In this document: one piece after another, positions 24,696 through 32,688 of the stretch
Position numbering within the stretch: the first letter of the stretch is position 1
Layout: each line of letters starts with the position of its first letter
NCBI GenBank assembly: GCA_965242735.1
Contig: OZ251497.1
Location: 2,046,001 to 2,110,000, forward strand
Direction: 5' to 3'
Length of the DNA: 64,000 bases
From: G958295645 sp965242735
Lineage (GTDB): Bacteria > Gemmatimonadota > Gemmatimonadetes > Longimicrobiales > Gaopeijiaceae
Position numbers and translations under genes: made by a program
The notes under the pieces: model-generated
Told to the model about the DNA's origin: nothing
What the model saw: the letters and a program-made list of their open reading frames with translations, nothing else
Databases searched by the model: none

Positions 24696-25850
24696 CTATC
24701 CCGTCGCGGCCCGAATCGCGGCGGCGGCGCGACGCCGGGCTGCCGCGTCCGCCTCGAGCACGGCCTCGACGCTGCCGGCCTCGCGTCCAGCGAGCGCGTC
24801 CAGCGCCGACGAGACCACCAGGGCCATGCCCCCAAAAGTAACCTTGCCGTCCAGGAAGGCCTGCACCGCCAATTCGTTGGCCGCGTTGAAGACGGCCGGA
24901 GCGGCGCCCCCGGCGCGGCCCGCCGCCACGCCCAGGCCGAACAAGGGGAAACGGGCGTCGTCGACGGGCTCGAACTCCAGCGGACCGGCGCGAATCGGGT
25001 CGAACGTGCACAACGCCGGGTCGGCCAGCCGCCGGGGCCACGTCAGCGCGTGCAGGATCGGAAGCTCCATGGTCGGCTCGGACAACTGGGCGATCACCGA
25101 CCCGTCGACGAACTCGACGAACGAGTGAACGATCGAAGTGGGGTGAACCACGACGTCGATGCGGTCGTACGGCAGGCCGTAGAGGTAGTGGGCCTCCATC
25201 ACCTCGAGGGCCTTGTTGGCCAACGTGGCCGAATCGATCGTGATCTTGGCGCCCATGTTCCAGGTGGGATGCCGCATGGCTTGGGCGGCCGTGGCGCGTT
25301 CCATCTCTTCCTGCGAAGCTCGCCGGAACGGGCCTCCGCTGGCGGTGAGAACGACGCGGCGCACCTCGGCCGGGCGGGCGTCGCCGATGCACTGCTGGAT
25401 GGCCGAATGCTCGCTGTCGACCGGCACGAGTTCGCCGTCGCCCCGCCGAGCCGCGTCCAAGACGATGTCGCCGCCGCAGACCAGCGACTCCTTGTTGGCC
25501 AACGCGCACCGCTTGCCGGCCTTCAAGGCGGCCAGCGTCGGGGCCAGCCCGGCGGCGCCGACGATGGCGTTGACGACGATGTCGGCGCCCGGCAGTCCGG
25601 CCAAGTCGAGAATCGCGGACGGGCCGCTCGTCCATCCGGCGGCGCGAAGATCCGGACGGTCGTCCAGCGCGTCCGGGCTGGCCAGCGCCGCGCGAGAGGC
25701 CCCGCACGCCGCCGCCGCCTTCTCCAGAGCCGCCACCGACCGCCCCGCGGTCACCGCAACCACCTTGAATTCTCCCGGATGCCTCGCGGAGACGGCCAGC
25801 GTGGAGCGCCCCACGGAGCCGGTGGCCCCGAGCACCACGAGCCGCTTCAC
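24696..25850 (-). CDS. dxr: 1-deoxy-D-xylulose-5-phosphate reductoisomerase
   Basis: Second enzyme of the MEP isoprenoid pathway (DXP to MEP, NADPH). 384 residues. NADP-binding GATGSVGRSTL (near 8-18), NKESLVCGG, metal-binding VDSEHSAIQQ, ASGGPF and HPTWNMGAKITIDSATLANK are all present. The GTG at 25850 overlaps the cdsA stop as GTGA and sits directly before KRLVVLGATG. It lies between cdsA and rseP in the conserved order and supplies isoprenoid precursors for UppS further upstream in the operon. Confidence 0.96.
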   Translation of the reverse strand: MKRLVVLGATGSVGRSTLAVSARHPGEFKVVAVTAGRSVAALEKAAAACGASRAALASPDALDDRPDLRAAGWTSGPSAILDLAGLPGADIVVNAIVGAAGLAPTLAALKAGKRCALANKESLVCGGDIVLDAARRGDGELVPVDSEHSAIQQCIGDARPAEVRRVVLTASGGPFRRASQEEMERATAAQAMRHPTWNMGAKITIDSATLANKALEVMEAHYLYGLPYDRIDVVVHPTSIVHSFVEFVDGSVIAQLSEPTMELPILHALTWPRRLADPALCTFDPIRAGPLEFEPVDDARFPLFGLGVAAGRAGGAAPAVFNAANELAVQAFLDGKVTFGGMALVVSSALDALAGREAGSVEAVLEADAAARRRAAAAIRAATG

Positions 25851-26728
25851 GCCAGCGACCGGGCGAGAAGCGCCAAGCCGTACGCGAGCGGCACCGCGAA
25901 GTAGACGCCGTCGAAGCGGTCCAGCACGCCGCCGTGGCCGCCGAGGACGGACCCGGAGTCCTTCACGCGCGCGCCCCGCTTGAACCCCGACTCGGCCAAG
26001 TCTCCGAGCTGCCCGGCCGCCCCCAGCGCCAACCCGGCCGCAAGACCGGTCCAGGGCGACACCGGCAGGTTCGGCCAGTCGCCGAACGCCATGCCGGCCA
26101 GCCATCCTGTCGCGCCGGACGCACCGAGCCCCGCAACGGCGCCCTCGACCGTCTTGCCCGGGCTGGTGCGGGGCGCCAGCTTGCGCCGGCCCGCCTTGCG
26201 ACCCACCGCGTAAGCCGCGGCGTCGCCGGTCCAGACCACGGCCACCGGCAGCAACGCCAAGACAGGGCCCTCCCACGGCCCCGGCGCCGCTGCCGGCCCC
26301 GCCCACGAATCCGGAAGCCCGCGCAGGAACACGGCGAACGAAAGCGTGCCGCCGGCGTAGACCGCCGCCGCAGCAGCCGCCGACACGGACGCCGCGGGCC
26401 GCGCCCCGTCCACCCACCAGAGCGCCGCCAGTCCCGACGCCGCAAACACCAGCGCGACCAGCAGGACCACAGCCCCCGCGCCCCAGGCCGCCAGTCCCGG
26501 CGCCACGCCGGCCAGCGCCACCAGAGCGCTCGCGCCGACGACGCCAAGCGTCTCGATTCGCCAGTCTGCCTCGTCTCCGAGCGCCAGCCGGCAGAACTCG
26601 CGGGCGGACCACGCCGCCAACCCCGCAAGCGGCAGGACCAGCCACCACCCGCCGGCGTAGACGGCCGCGACGCCCGCCGGCACGCCGACCGCCGCCACGG
26701 CCAGCCTGGACCGCAAGTCCGCGGTCAC
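25847..26728 (-). CDS. cdsA: Phosphatidate cytidylyltransferase
   Basis: Makes CDP-diacylglycerol for phospholipid synthesis in the inner membrane. About 293 residues with multiple Ala/Leu/Val-rich membrane helices. The C-terminal CDS signature is intact (FKRGARVKDSGSVLGGHGGV then LDRFDG), and the KLAPRTSPGKTVEG motif is also present. The GTG at 26728 (VTADLRSRLAVAA) matches the family start; a GTG at 26821 would add 31 unremarkable residues but leave only 18 bases after uppS, so the start is unsure. It overlaps dxr by GTGA. Confidence 0.93.
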   Translation of the reverse strand: MTADLRSRLAVAAVGVPAGVAAVYAGGWWLVLPLAGLAAWSAREFCRLALGDEADWRIETLGVVGASALVALAGVAPGLAAWGAGAVVLLVALVFAASGLAALWWVDGARPAASVSAAAAAAVYAGGTLSFAVFLRGLPDSWAGPAAAPGPWEGPVLALLPVAVVWTGDAAAYAVGRKAGRRKLAPRTSPGKTVEGAVAGLGASGATGWLAGMAFGDWPNLPVSPWTGLAAGLALGAAGQLGDLAESGFKRGARVKDSGSVLGGHGGVLDRFDGVYFAVPLAYGLALLARSLA

Positions 26729-26839
26729 GCCGATGCCAGCCCCGTCGCGGCGGCGGGGGCAAGCGAGGTCATTCGCGTCGAGCCCGGCCGCGGCGCCCGC
26801 TTCGACGCCGACGCGCGTCACGCCCGCTCGGCGGCACGC

Positions 26840-27541
26840 TCACGCCGTGGGAACGCGGCCGAAGCGGCGCTCGCGGCGCTGATAGTCCAGAATGGCTCCG
26901 AAGAGGTGCTCGCGCGTGAAGTCCGGCCAGAAGGCGTCGACGACGTGCATCTCGGCGTACGCCACCTGCCAAAGCATGAAGTTGCTGATGCGCTGCTCGC
27001 CCGACGTGCGGATCAGCAGGTCGGGATCGGGGATGTCCCGCGTCCAGAGCGAAGACGCGAAATGGGCGGCGTCGATCTCGCGGCAGTCCAGCGTGCCGGC
27101 AGCCACGCGCCCGGCGAGAATACGCGCCGCGCGCACGATCTCCTCCCGTCCTCCGTAGGAAATCATGAGGTTCAGCCGCAGCGCGTCCCCTCCCTTCGTC
27201 GCCGTCTCGATGCTCTCGACGGCGGACTTGGAGAGGGCGTCCAGCCGGTCCGTCTCGCCCAGAACGTGCACCTCGACTCCTTGCTCGGCGAGCGCGCGAC
27301 GCTCCTTGCGAACATAGACCTGCAAGACGCTCATCAGCGCCGCGACTTCCGCCTTGGGCCGGTCCCAGTTGTCCGTCGAAAACGCGTAGAGCGTAAGGAT
27401 CCGCACGCCTGCGTCGACGCAACCCGCGACCGTCTCGCGGACGGCCTCCATGCCGTTTCGGTGCCCGACGGTCCGGGGCAGGCCGCGCTCCTGCGCCCAG
27501 CGGCCGTTGCCGTCCATGATCACGGCCACGTGGCAGGGCAC
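26840..27541 (-). CDS. uppS: Undecaprenyl diphosphate synthase (cis-prenyltransferase)
   Basis: Builds the C55 lipid carrier for peptidoglycan and other surface polymers. 233 residues with the catalytic MDGNGRWA (9-16), the GHRNG motif, TLYAFSTDNWDRP, and the late RTSGEQRISNFMLWQ. The GTG at 27541 is the first standard start in the frame; the short in-frame extension upstream has only CTG codons. It is 47 bases after frr. Confidence 0.96.
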   Translation of the reverse strand: MPCHVAVIMDGNGRWAQERGLPRTVGHRNGMEAVRETVAGCVDAGVRILTLYAFSTDNWDRPKAEVAALMSVLQVYVRKERRALAEQGVEVHVLGETDRLDALSKSAVESIETATKGGDALRLNLMISYGGREEIVRAARILAGRVAAGTLDCREIDAAHFASSLWTRDIPDPDLLIRTSGEQRISNFMLWQVAYAEMHVVDAFWPDFTREHLFGAILDYQRRERRFGRVPTA

Positions 27542-27588
27542 GTCTCCGGACGCGCGGACGCGCAGCAGACGGCCGGACGGCGAGTCCT

Positions 27589-28140
27589 TCAGATGGCCAT
27601 CACCTCCTTCGCCTTGCGTTCGAGCAAGGTGCCGATCTCGTCTCCGTGCTCCCGCGTGAGCTTCTGCACTTCGTCGAGCAGCCGCTTGGCTTCGTCCTTG
27701 CCGACTTCGCCGTCTTTCGACTGCGTCTTGATGCGGTCGTTGGCGGCGTGCCGGGCGTGGCGCACCGATATGCGCCCGTCCTCGGCCATCTTGTTGAGCA
27801 GGCGCACGAACTCCTTCCGGCGCTCCTCGCTCAGCGGCGGCACGGGCACGCGAATCAGCGCCCCGTCGCTGGAGGGATTGAGGCCGAGCCCCGCGGACGC
27901 GATCGCCTTCTCGATCGCCGGGGCCAGGGACGGGTCGAAGGGAGCGACGGTCAGCAAGGAAGCCTCGGGAGCCGTGACGGTCGCCACTTGGTTGAGCGGC
28001 ATTCGTCCGCCGTACGCGGGCACCAAGACGGAGTCGAGCAACGCGGGCGCGGCCTTCCCCGTGCGGACGGTCGCGAACTCGCGGACCACGGCCTCCACTG
28101 CGTCCCGCATTCTCTTCTTGGCCTCAGCCAGAACCGACAT
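27589..28140 (-). CDS. frr: Ribosome recycling factor
   Basis: Splits post-termination ribosomes with EF-G. 183 residues of usual length with the three-helix-bundle signature regions: VVREFATVRTGKA, NPSSDGALIRVPVPPLSEER, and the C-terminal DEVQKLTREHGDEI. An AGGAGAGGAG ribosome-binding site precedes the ATG at 28140. It lies between pyrH and uppS in the standard order. Confidence 0.97.
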   Translation of the reverse strand: MSVLAEAKKRMRDAVEAVVREFATVRTGKAAPALLDSVLVPAYGGRMPLNQVATVTAPEASLLTVAPFDPSLAPAIEKAIASAGLGLNPSSDGALIRVPVPPLSEERRKEFVRLLNKMAEDGRISVRHARHAANDRIKTQSKDGEVGKDEAKRLLDEVQKLTREHGDEIGTLLERKAKEVMAI

Positions 28141-28191
28141 GCCCGCTCCTCTCCTTTCTTGCAGCCGCCCCCCGGCGCGCGCTCCGGAGGC

Positions 28192-28914
28192 TCAGGACAC
28201 GAGCGTGCCGACGCGCGCTCCGCAGATCGCGTCGTACACGGCGCCCGCTTCCTCCAGGTTCAGCACGATAATGGGCAGCTGGTTCTCCCTGCAAAGCGCG
28301 ACCGCCGCGGCGTCGATGACGCGCAGGTCGCGGGTCACGACCTCCTGGAACGTGATGTCCTCGACCAGCTCGGCCGAAGGGTCGCGCTGGGGATCGGCCG
28401 TGAACACGCCGGCCACCTTGGTGGCCTTGACCACCACTTCGGCGCCCACTTCGATGGCCCGCAGCACGGCCCCCGTGTCCGTGGAAAAATACGGACTGCC
28501 CGTGCCGCCCGCGAAAATGACCACGCGGCCCTTCTCGAGATGGCGCAGCGCGCGGCGGCGGATGTAGGGTTCGGCGATCTGCTCCATCCGGATCGCGGTC
28601 ATCACGCGCGTGTCCACGTTCTTCTTTTCCAGCAGGTCTTGGACGGCCAGCGCGTTGATGATGGTCGCCAGCATCCCCATGTAGTCGGCGGACACCCGGT
28701 CCATCCCGGCCTTGCTGGCCGTCGTGCCGCGCACGATGTTGCCGCCCCCGAGCACCAGCCCCAGCGCGACGCCCAGGTCGTGAATGGCGCGAACCTCGTC
28801 CGTGATGCGGTCCACGACGACCGGATCGACCCCGAAGCCGACTTGGCCGGCCAGCGACTCGCCGGACAGCTTGAGGAGGACCCGCTGGTACCGGGGACCG
28901 GCCGCCTCGCTCAC
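28192..28914 (-). CDS. pyrH: UMP kinase
   Basis: Phosphorylates UMP to UDP in pyrimidine synthesis. 240 residues of the amino-acid-kinase fold: RVLLKLSGESLAG at the start, VLGGGNIVRG (near 56), and FAGGTGSPYFSTDTGAVLRA (near 135-155). It starts with GTG at 28914, 13 bases after the tsf stop, and is followed by frr. Confidence 0.97.
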   Translation of the reverse strand: MSEAAGPRYQRVLLKLSGESLAGQVGFGVDPVVVDRITDEVRAIHDLGVALGLVLGGGNIVRGTTASKAGMDRVSADYMGMLATIINALAVQDLLEKKNVDTRVMTAIRMEQIAEPYIRRRALRHLEKGRVVIFAGGTGSPYFSTDTGAVLRAIEVGAEVVVKATKVAGVFTADPQRDPSAELVEDITFQEVVTRDLRVIDAAAVALCRENQLPIIVLNLEEAGAVYDAICGARVGTLVS

Positions 28915-28927
28915 CGGGCGCCGCCGG

Positions 28928-29521
28928 TCAGGCCCCTACGCGAAAGCGCGCAAACCGCGCGACCGCGATCTTCTCTCCCGTCCGCGCGGACACCTCGGTC
29001 ACCAAGTCGCCGACCGAACGGTCGGGGTCCTTGACGAAAGGCTGCTCCACAAGCACGCGCTCCTTGAAGAACTTCGCCATCTTGCCCGCGACGATGCGGT
29101 CTCGAATCTTCTCCGGCTTGCCCTCGGCGGCCACCTGTTCCTCGTAGACGCGCCGCTCTCGCTCCACGACCTCCGCGTCGACGTCCTCGGTGCGCACGGC
29201 AAGGGGATCCGACGCCGCCACGTGCATCGCCAAGTCCCGGGCCAGAGCGCGAAACTCGTCGGTGGCGGCCACGAAGTCGGTCTCGCAGTTCAGCTCCAGG
29301 AGCACGCCGATTCGACCGCCGTGATGCAGGTAGCTGGCCACGACGCCCTCGCGGACCGCGCGGTCCGATCGCTGGGCGGCCTTGGCCGCGCCCTTGCTGC
29401 GGAGCGAGTCCACCGCCTGCTCGACGTCGCCGCCCGTCTCCTGGAGAGCCCGCTTGCAATCCATCATCCCGGCGCCGGTTCGGTCGCGCAGCGTCTTGAC
29501 CATCTTGGCGCTTATCTGCAT
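28928..29521 (-). CDS. tsf: Elongation factor Ts, short form
   Basis: Nucleotide exchange factor for EF-Tu. 197 residues, the compact form (as in Thermus) lacking the extended second core subdomain of the enteric protein. The N-terminal UBA-like domain has VKTLRDRTGAGMMDCKRALQ; the nucleotide-exchange core has the LNCETDFVA motif near 78. The ATG at 29521 has GGAGA 6 bases upstream. It is separated from rpsB by about 109 bases that contain a 75-base-period duplication. Confidence 0.96.
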   Translation of the reverse strand: MQISAKMVKTLRDRTGAGMMDCKRALQETGGDVEQAVDSLRSKGAAKAAQRSDRAVREGVVASYLHHGGRIGVLLELNCETDFVAATDEFRALARDLAMHVAASDPLAVRTEDVDAEVVERERRVYEEQVAAEGKPEKIRDRIVAGKMAKFFKERVLVEQPFVKDPDRSVGDLVTEVSARTGEKIAVARFARFRVGA

Positions 29522-29533
29522 CGGAGTCTCCCT

Positions 29534-29641
29534 GCCGCCACGTCTTCGAGCAAATTCACGCGCTTGAGGGCTGGCCGCGCGCGCCGCATCGGCAAGGGCC
29601 GTCGCGTCGCCGCCACGTCTTCGAGCGGCCTCACGCGCTTG
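29534..29641. repeat. Tandem duplication across the rpsB stop, period 75
   Basis: Two blocks recur exactly 75 bases apart: GCCGCCACGTCTTCGAGC at 29534 and 29609, and TCACGCGCTTG at 29556 and 29631. The second copy contains the rpsB stop codon and the first lies just ahead of tsf, so the spacer between the genes was probably made by copying the rpsB end. Confidence 0.8.
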
Positions 29642-30698
29642 CGCCGCCGCCCTGCCCGGCCTCGGCCGCTCCTGCTTGGCCGGGCTTGCCCCCGTCGTCC
29701 GCGGAACTCTTCGCTTGCGCGCCGGACTGCGGCGCGGCCCCGGCATCGCCGCGCGCGACTCCGCCCTCCGGCGCCGGCGCTCCCAGCACTTGCGCGATGG
29801 CCTCGGGACGCGGCCGCCGCCGCTTCCGCCTGCGCATGCGCCTTGGCTCCCGCCCGTCCGCCGACTTCTCGCCCGTCTCCGTGGAGTACGTCGTGGCCTC
29901 CAAGTCCGCTTGCCGCTTCAGCTGCTCGTCCGGCACCTCGCTGCGCGCCGCGGCAATCGTATCGGCGATGGCTCCCACGATGAGGCCGACGGAACGGATC
30001 GCGTCGTCGTTGCCCGGAATGGGATAGTCGATGAGATCCGGATTCACGTTCGTGTCCGCGATCGCGATGATGGGAATGCCCATGCGGTGGGCCTCGCGCA
30101 CGCCGATGATCTCGCGCTTGGCGTCCACGACGACGATCGCCCCCGGCAGCCGCGCCATGTCGCGCACGCCGTTGAAGTACTTGTCCAGCTTGACGCGCTC
30201 GCGCTCGAGCAGCAGCCGCTCCTTCTTGGTGTAGAACTCGAACGCGTTCTCTTCCTGGCCCCGCTCGAGCTCCCTCATGCGCCGGATCTGGCGGCGGATG
30301 GTGCGGAAATTGGTCAGCATGCCGCCCAGCCACCGCTCCGTGACGAACAGCGCCCCGCACTTGGCAGCCTGCTCTTCCACGACGCTGCGCAGCTGGCGCT
30401 TGGTGGACAGAAACAGAATGCGCTCGCCGCCGAGGACGGTGCGGCGCACGACGCCCAACGCCGTGTTCAGGCGATCCAGCGTCTTGCGCAAGTCGACGAT
30501 GTGGATGCCGTTGCGCTCGCCGAAGATGTAGGGACGCATCTTCGGGTTCCAGCGTCGCGTCTGGTGTCCGAAGTGCACGCCCGCTTCGAGCAAGTTGCGC
30601 AGTTCGATCTTCGGGACGCCTTGATCCGCGGCCGCCGGTTCGCCGTCCCCCACGCCCGATTCCCGCTGCATGAGCGCTCGCTCGTCCTCGGCCCTCAT
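29631..30698 (-). CDS. rpsB: Ribosomal protein S2 with long C-terminal extension
   Basis: Structural protein of the 30S head-body junction. The S2 core (about residues 25-255) is typical: LLEAGVHFGHQTRRWNPKM, FLSTKRQ, ERWLGGMLTNF, and ADTNVNPDLIDYPIPGNDDA. About 95 extra C-terminal residues follow, first a basic cluster (RRMRRRKRRRPRPE) and then a Gly/Ala/Ser-rich tail, making 355 residues against the usual 230-270. The ATG at 30698 overlaps the rpsI stop (ATGA); a later ATG at 30671 is also possible. Confidence 0.95.
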   Translation of the reverse strand: MRAEDERALMQRESGVGDGEPAAADQGVPKIELRNLLEAGVHFGHQTRRWNPKMRPYIFGERNGIHIVDLRKTLDRLNTALGVVRRTVLGGERILFLSTKRQLRSVVEEQAAKCGALFVTERWLGGMLTNFRTIRRQIRRMRELERGQEENAFEFYTKKERLLLERERVKLDKYFNGVRDMARLPGAIVVVDAKREIIGVREAHRMGIPIIAIADTNVNPDLIDYPIPGNDDAIRSVGLIVGAIADTIAAARSEVPDEQLKRQADLEATTYSTETGEKSADGREPRRMRRRKRRRPRPEAIAQVLGAPAPEGGVARGDAGAAPQSGAQAKSSADDGGKPGQAGAAEAGQGGGASA

Positions 30699-31111
30699 CG
30701 CTTGCTGAACTGGAAGCGCTTGCGCGCCTTGGGACGACCGGGCTTCTTGCGTTCCACCCTGCGGGGGTCGCGCGTCAGCATGCCGTTCTCGCGAAAGGCC
30801 CGCCGCTCGTCGTCGCCCAAGCTGGCCAGCGCGCGCGCCAGCCCCATCCGGACGGCGTCGGCTTGCCCGGTCAGCCCGCCGCCCCTGACGCGCACCTCGA
30901 CGTCGAAGCTCTCGCGGGGGCCCGACACGGCGAAGGGCTCCTCGGCGCGCATCTGGTGCGTCGGCCGCGGAAAGTAGTCCTCCAGCGCGCGACCGTTGAC
31001 CGTCCACTTGCCGCTGCCGGGCAGAAGTCCGACGCGGGCCACCGCCGACTTGCGGCGTCCCACGCAGGTGATCCTGCCCGAGATCGGCGCGCCCTTCTCC
31101 GCGCCGCTCAC
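30695..31111 (-). CDS. rpsI: Ribosomal protein S9
   Basis: 30S protein whose C-terminal Lys/Arg tail reaches the P-site tRNA. 138 residues with VGRRKSAVARVGLLPGSGKW, GGGLTGQADAVRMGLARAL, the LTRDPRRVERKKPGRPKARK region, and the invariant ending FQFSKR. The GTG at 31111 overlaps the rplM stop as GTGA. Confidence 0.97.
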   Translation of the reverse strand: MSGAEKGAPISGRITCVGRRKSAVARVGLLPGSGKWTVNGRALEDYFPRPTHQMRAEEPFAVSGPRESFDVEVRVRGGGLTGQADAVRMGLARALASLGDDERRAFRENGMLTRDPRRVERKKPGRPKARKRFQFSKR

Positions 31112-31539
31112 AGCTCGAGCGGGCGCGGCCGCTGGCCGGCGTGGGGGTGCGATTCGCCCGCGTAGACCTTGAGCTTGCGGCGCATCTGCCGCCCCAGCTT
31201 GTTCTTGGGCAGCATGCCGCGCACGGCCAGCTCGATCACGCGATCGGGAAACCGCTCGAGCATCGCGCGAAAGGGAACGTGCTTGTCCCCGCCCATGAAG
31301 CCCGAATGGCGGAAGTAGGTCTTCGTGTCGGCCTTTCGGCCCGTCAGCCGCACCCGCGACGCGTTGACGACGACCACGTAGTCGCCGGTGTCCAGGTGGG
31401 GCGTGTAGAGGGGCTTGTGCTTGCCGCGAAGGATGCGGGCCACCTCGGTGGCAAGTCGGCCGAGCGGCTTGTCCGTCGCGTCCGCGACCCACCAGGCGCG
31501 CGTGATGTCGGCCGGCTTCGGCGTGATGGTCTTCGTCAA
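31108..31539 (-). CDS. rplM: Ribosomal protein L13
   Basis: Early-assembly 50S protein. 143 residues: WWVADATDKPLGRLATEVA, RGKHKPLYTPHLDTGDYVVV, GGDKHVPFRAMLERFPDRVI, and GMLPKNKLGRQMRRKLKVYA. The TTG at 31539 places the family start (TKTITPKP) correctly. It is the first gene of a ten-gene minus-strand operon ending with rseP. The leader of about 70 bases contains a small GGGCG/CGCCC hairpin. Confidence 0.97.
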   Translation of the reverse strand: MTKTITPKPADITRAWWVADATDKPLGRLATEVARILRGKHKPLYTPHLDTGDYVVVVNASRVRLTGRKADTKTYFRHSGFMGGDKHVPFRAMLERFPDRVIELAVRGMLPKNKLGRQMRRKLKVYAGESHPHAGQRPRPLEL

Positions 31540-31614
31540 GCGGCTTTCGAGTCCTCTGGTGCGAGGAACGGCGTTCGGGGCGAGAGCGCCCGCCCGCGTA
31601 AAGACAGCCCCAGA

Positions 31615-31643
31615 AGGATCGCACCTGAAATCGCACGTGTCAA
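31615..31643 (-). promoter_or_regulatory. Promoter of the rplM-to-rseP operon
   Basis: Perfect -35 TTGACA (31643-31638), a 17-base spacer and -10 GATCCT (31620-31615) on the minus strand. It is the best promoter in the window and is placed to drive the whole ribosomal-protein/envelope operon, with start near 31608. Confidence 0.65.
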
Positions 31644-31772
31644 CCCATGCCGCAGACGGCCGCGCGACGGTCGTGAGCCGGGCCGCCATCGGCCGGGAAG
31701 CAGCCCCCGGCGCGGCCCGACCCGGCCCGCAGGGACGGACAGGGGTGCAGCGAGGGCCGCCCGCCTCCATCC

Positions 31773-32624
31773 TCAAGGAGTCGCGAAGGTCTCCAGCCTG
31801 CGGGCCTGCCTGTGGTTGCGGAGCTCGCACAGCGCCGATTCCTTGATCTGGCGCACGCGCTCTCGGGTCACGCCCATGATGCCGCCGATCTCCTCCATGG
31901 GCTTCGGCGTCTCGCCGTCCAGGCCGAAGTAGTGCCGCAGGACCATGGCCTCCCGCTCCCCCAGGGACGCCAACGCTTCGGAAATGGCTTCGGCCAGCGC
32001 GCGTCCCATGGCCGCGTCTTCCGGGCTCGGCGACATCGTGTCCGGCAGGCAGTCCGTCAAGCGGCCGTCGCCTTCGCCGTCGACCGGTCCGTCCAGCGAC
32101 AGCGGGGGGCGCGTCGCGGCGGCAAGTTCGACGTCTTCCGCGCTCGTCCCCGAGGCCTCCGCGACTTCTTCGGCCGTGGGCTCCCGGCCCAGCTCCGCTC
32201 GCAACCGGGCCGCGCTCTGCGCCACGCGGCCAAGGGCCGCCGCTCGGCTGACCGGCAGGCGCACGATGTTGCTCTGCTCGGCCAGCGCTTGCCGGATCGC
32301 TTGGCGAATCCACCAAACGGCGTAGCTGATGAACTTGACGCCCCGCGTCTCGTCGAACTTCTGGGCCGCGCGAATCAGACCGACGTTGCCCTCGTTGATC
32401 AGGTCCGGCAACGGCACGCCCCGGTTCTGATACTCCTTCGAGACCGACACCACGAACCGCAAGTTCGAGCACACCAGCTTGTCCAACGCTCCCTTGCTGC
32501 CCTCTCGAATGCCCTGGGCGAGCCGCGCCTCCTCGGCCCGGTCGATGAGAGGGTACTTGGCGATCTCGCTCAGATACCGATCCAAGGAGCCCTCCGCCAA
32601 GTCGGACCCCGCCGTAGAGTTCAT
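31773..32624 (-). CDS. rpoD: RNA polymerase sigma factor, RpoD/SigA type, short
   Basis: 283 residues with sigma regions 1.2 (SLDRYLSEIAKYPLI), 2 (SNLRFVVSVSKEYQNRG, GLIRAAQKFDETRGVKFISY, AVWWIRQAI), 3 (about 135-200) and 4 (GVTRERVRQIKESALCELRN). Region 1.1 is absent, as in the primary sigma factor of Bacteroidetes-type bacteria, so it may be the housekeeping sigma; a group 2 factor is the alternative. The ATG at 32624 has AAGGAGG 6 bases upstream; an upstream in-frame start is less good. A CATATT box at 32655-32650 may be its -10. It lies 64 bases after the NtrC-like gene. Confidence 0.9.
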   Translation of the reverse strand: MNSTAGSDLAEGSLDRYLSEIAKYPLIDRAEEARLAQGIREGSKGALDKLVCSNLRFVVSVSKEYQNRGVPLPDLINEGNVGLIRAAQKFDETRGVKFISYAVWWIRQAIRQALAEQSNIVRLPVSRAAALGRVAQSAARLRAELGREPTAEEVAEASGTSAEDVELAAATRPPLSLDGPVDGEGDGRLTDCLPDTMSPSPEDAAMGRALAEAISEALASLGEREAMVLRHYFGLDGETPKPMEEIGGIMGVTRERVRQIKESALCELRNHRQARRLETFATP

Positions 32625-32688
32625 GGCATCCTCCTTGTCTTGAAGTCCCAATATGTGGTGCGCGACGGCAAGACCGCAACCACGCCCC

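Noticed and set aside
24696..26762. Apparent fusion of a Gly/Arg-rich domain to the N-terminus of Dxr
   Set aside because: The extra N-terminal part is cdsA read in the wrong frame. The real dxr begins at GTG 25850 with the Rossmann motif directly after it.
29534..29641. Duplicated rpsB-tsf spacer as a small RNA or protein-binding leader
   Set aside because: The two copies show no strong hairpin and include the rpsB stop codon. A plain duplication explains the pattern better than a regulatory RNA.
31540..31772. Riboswitch or L13-binding leader ahead of rplM
   Set aside because: Only a short GGGCG/CGCCC hairpin is visible in the roughly 70-base leader. Nothing matches a known riboswitch or ribosomal-protein leader well enough to claim.
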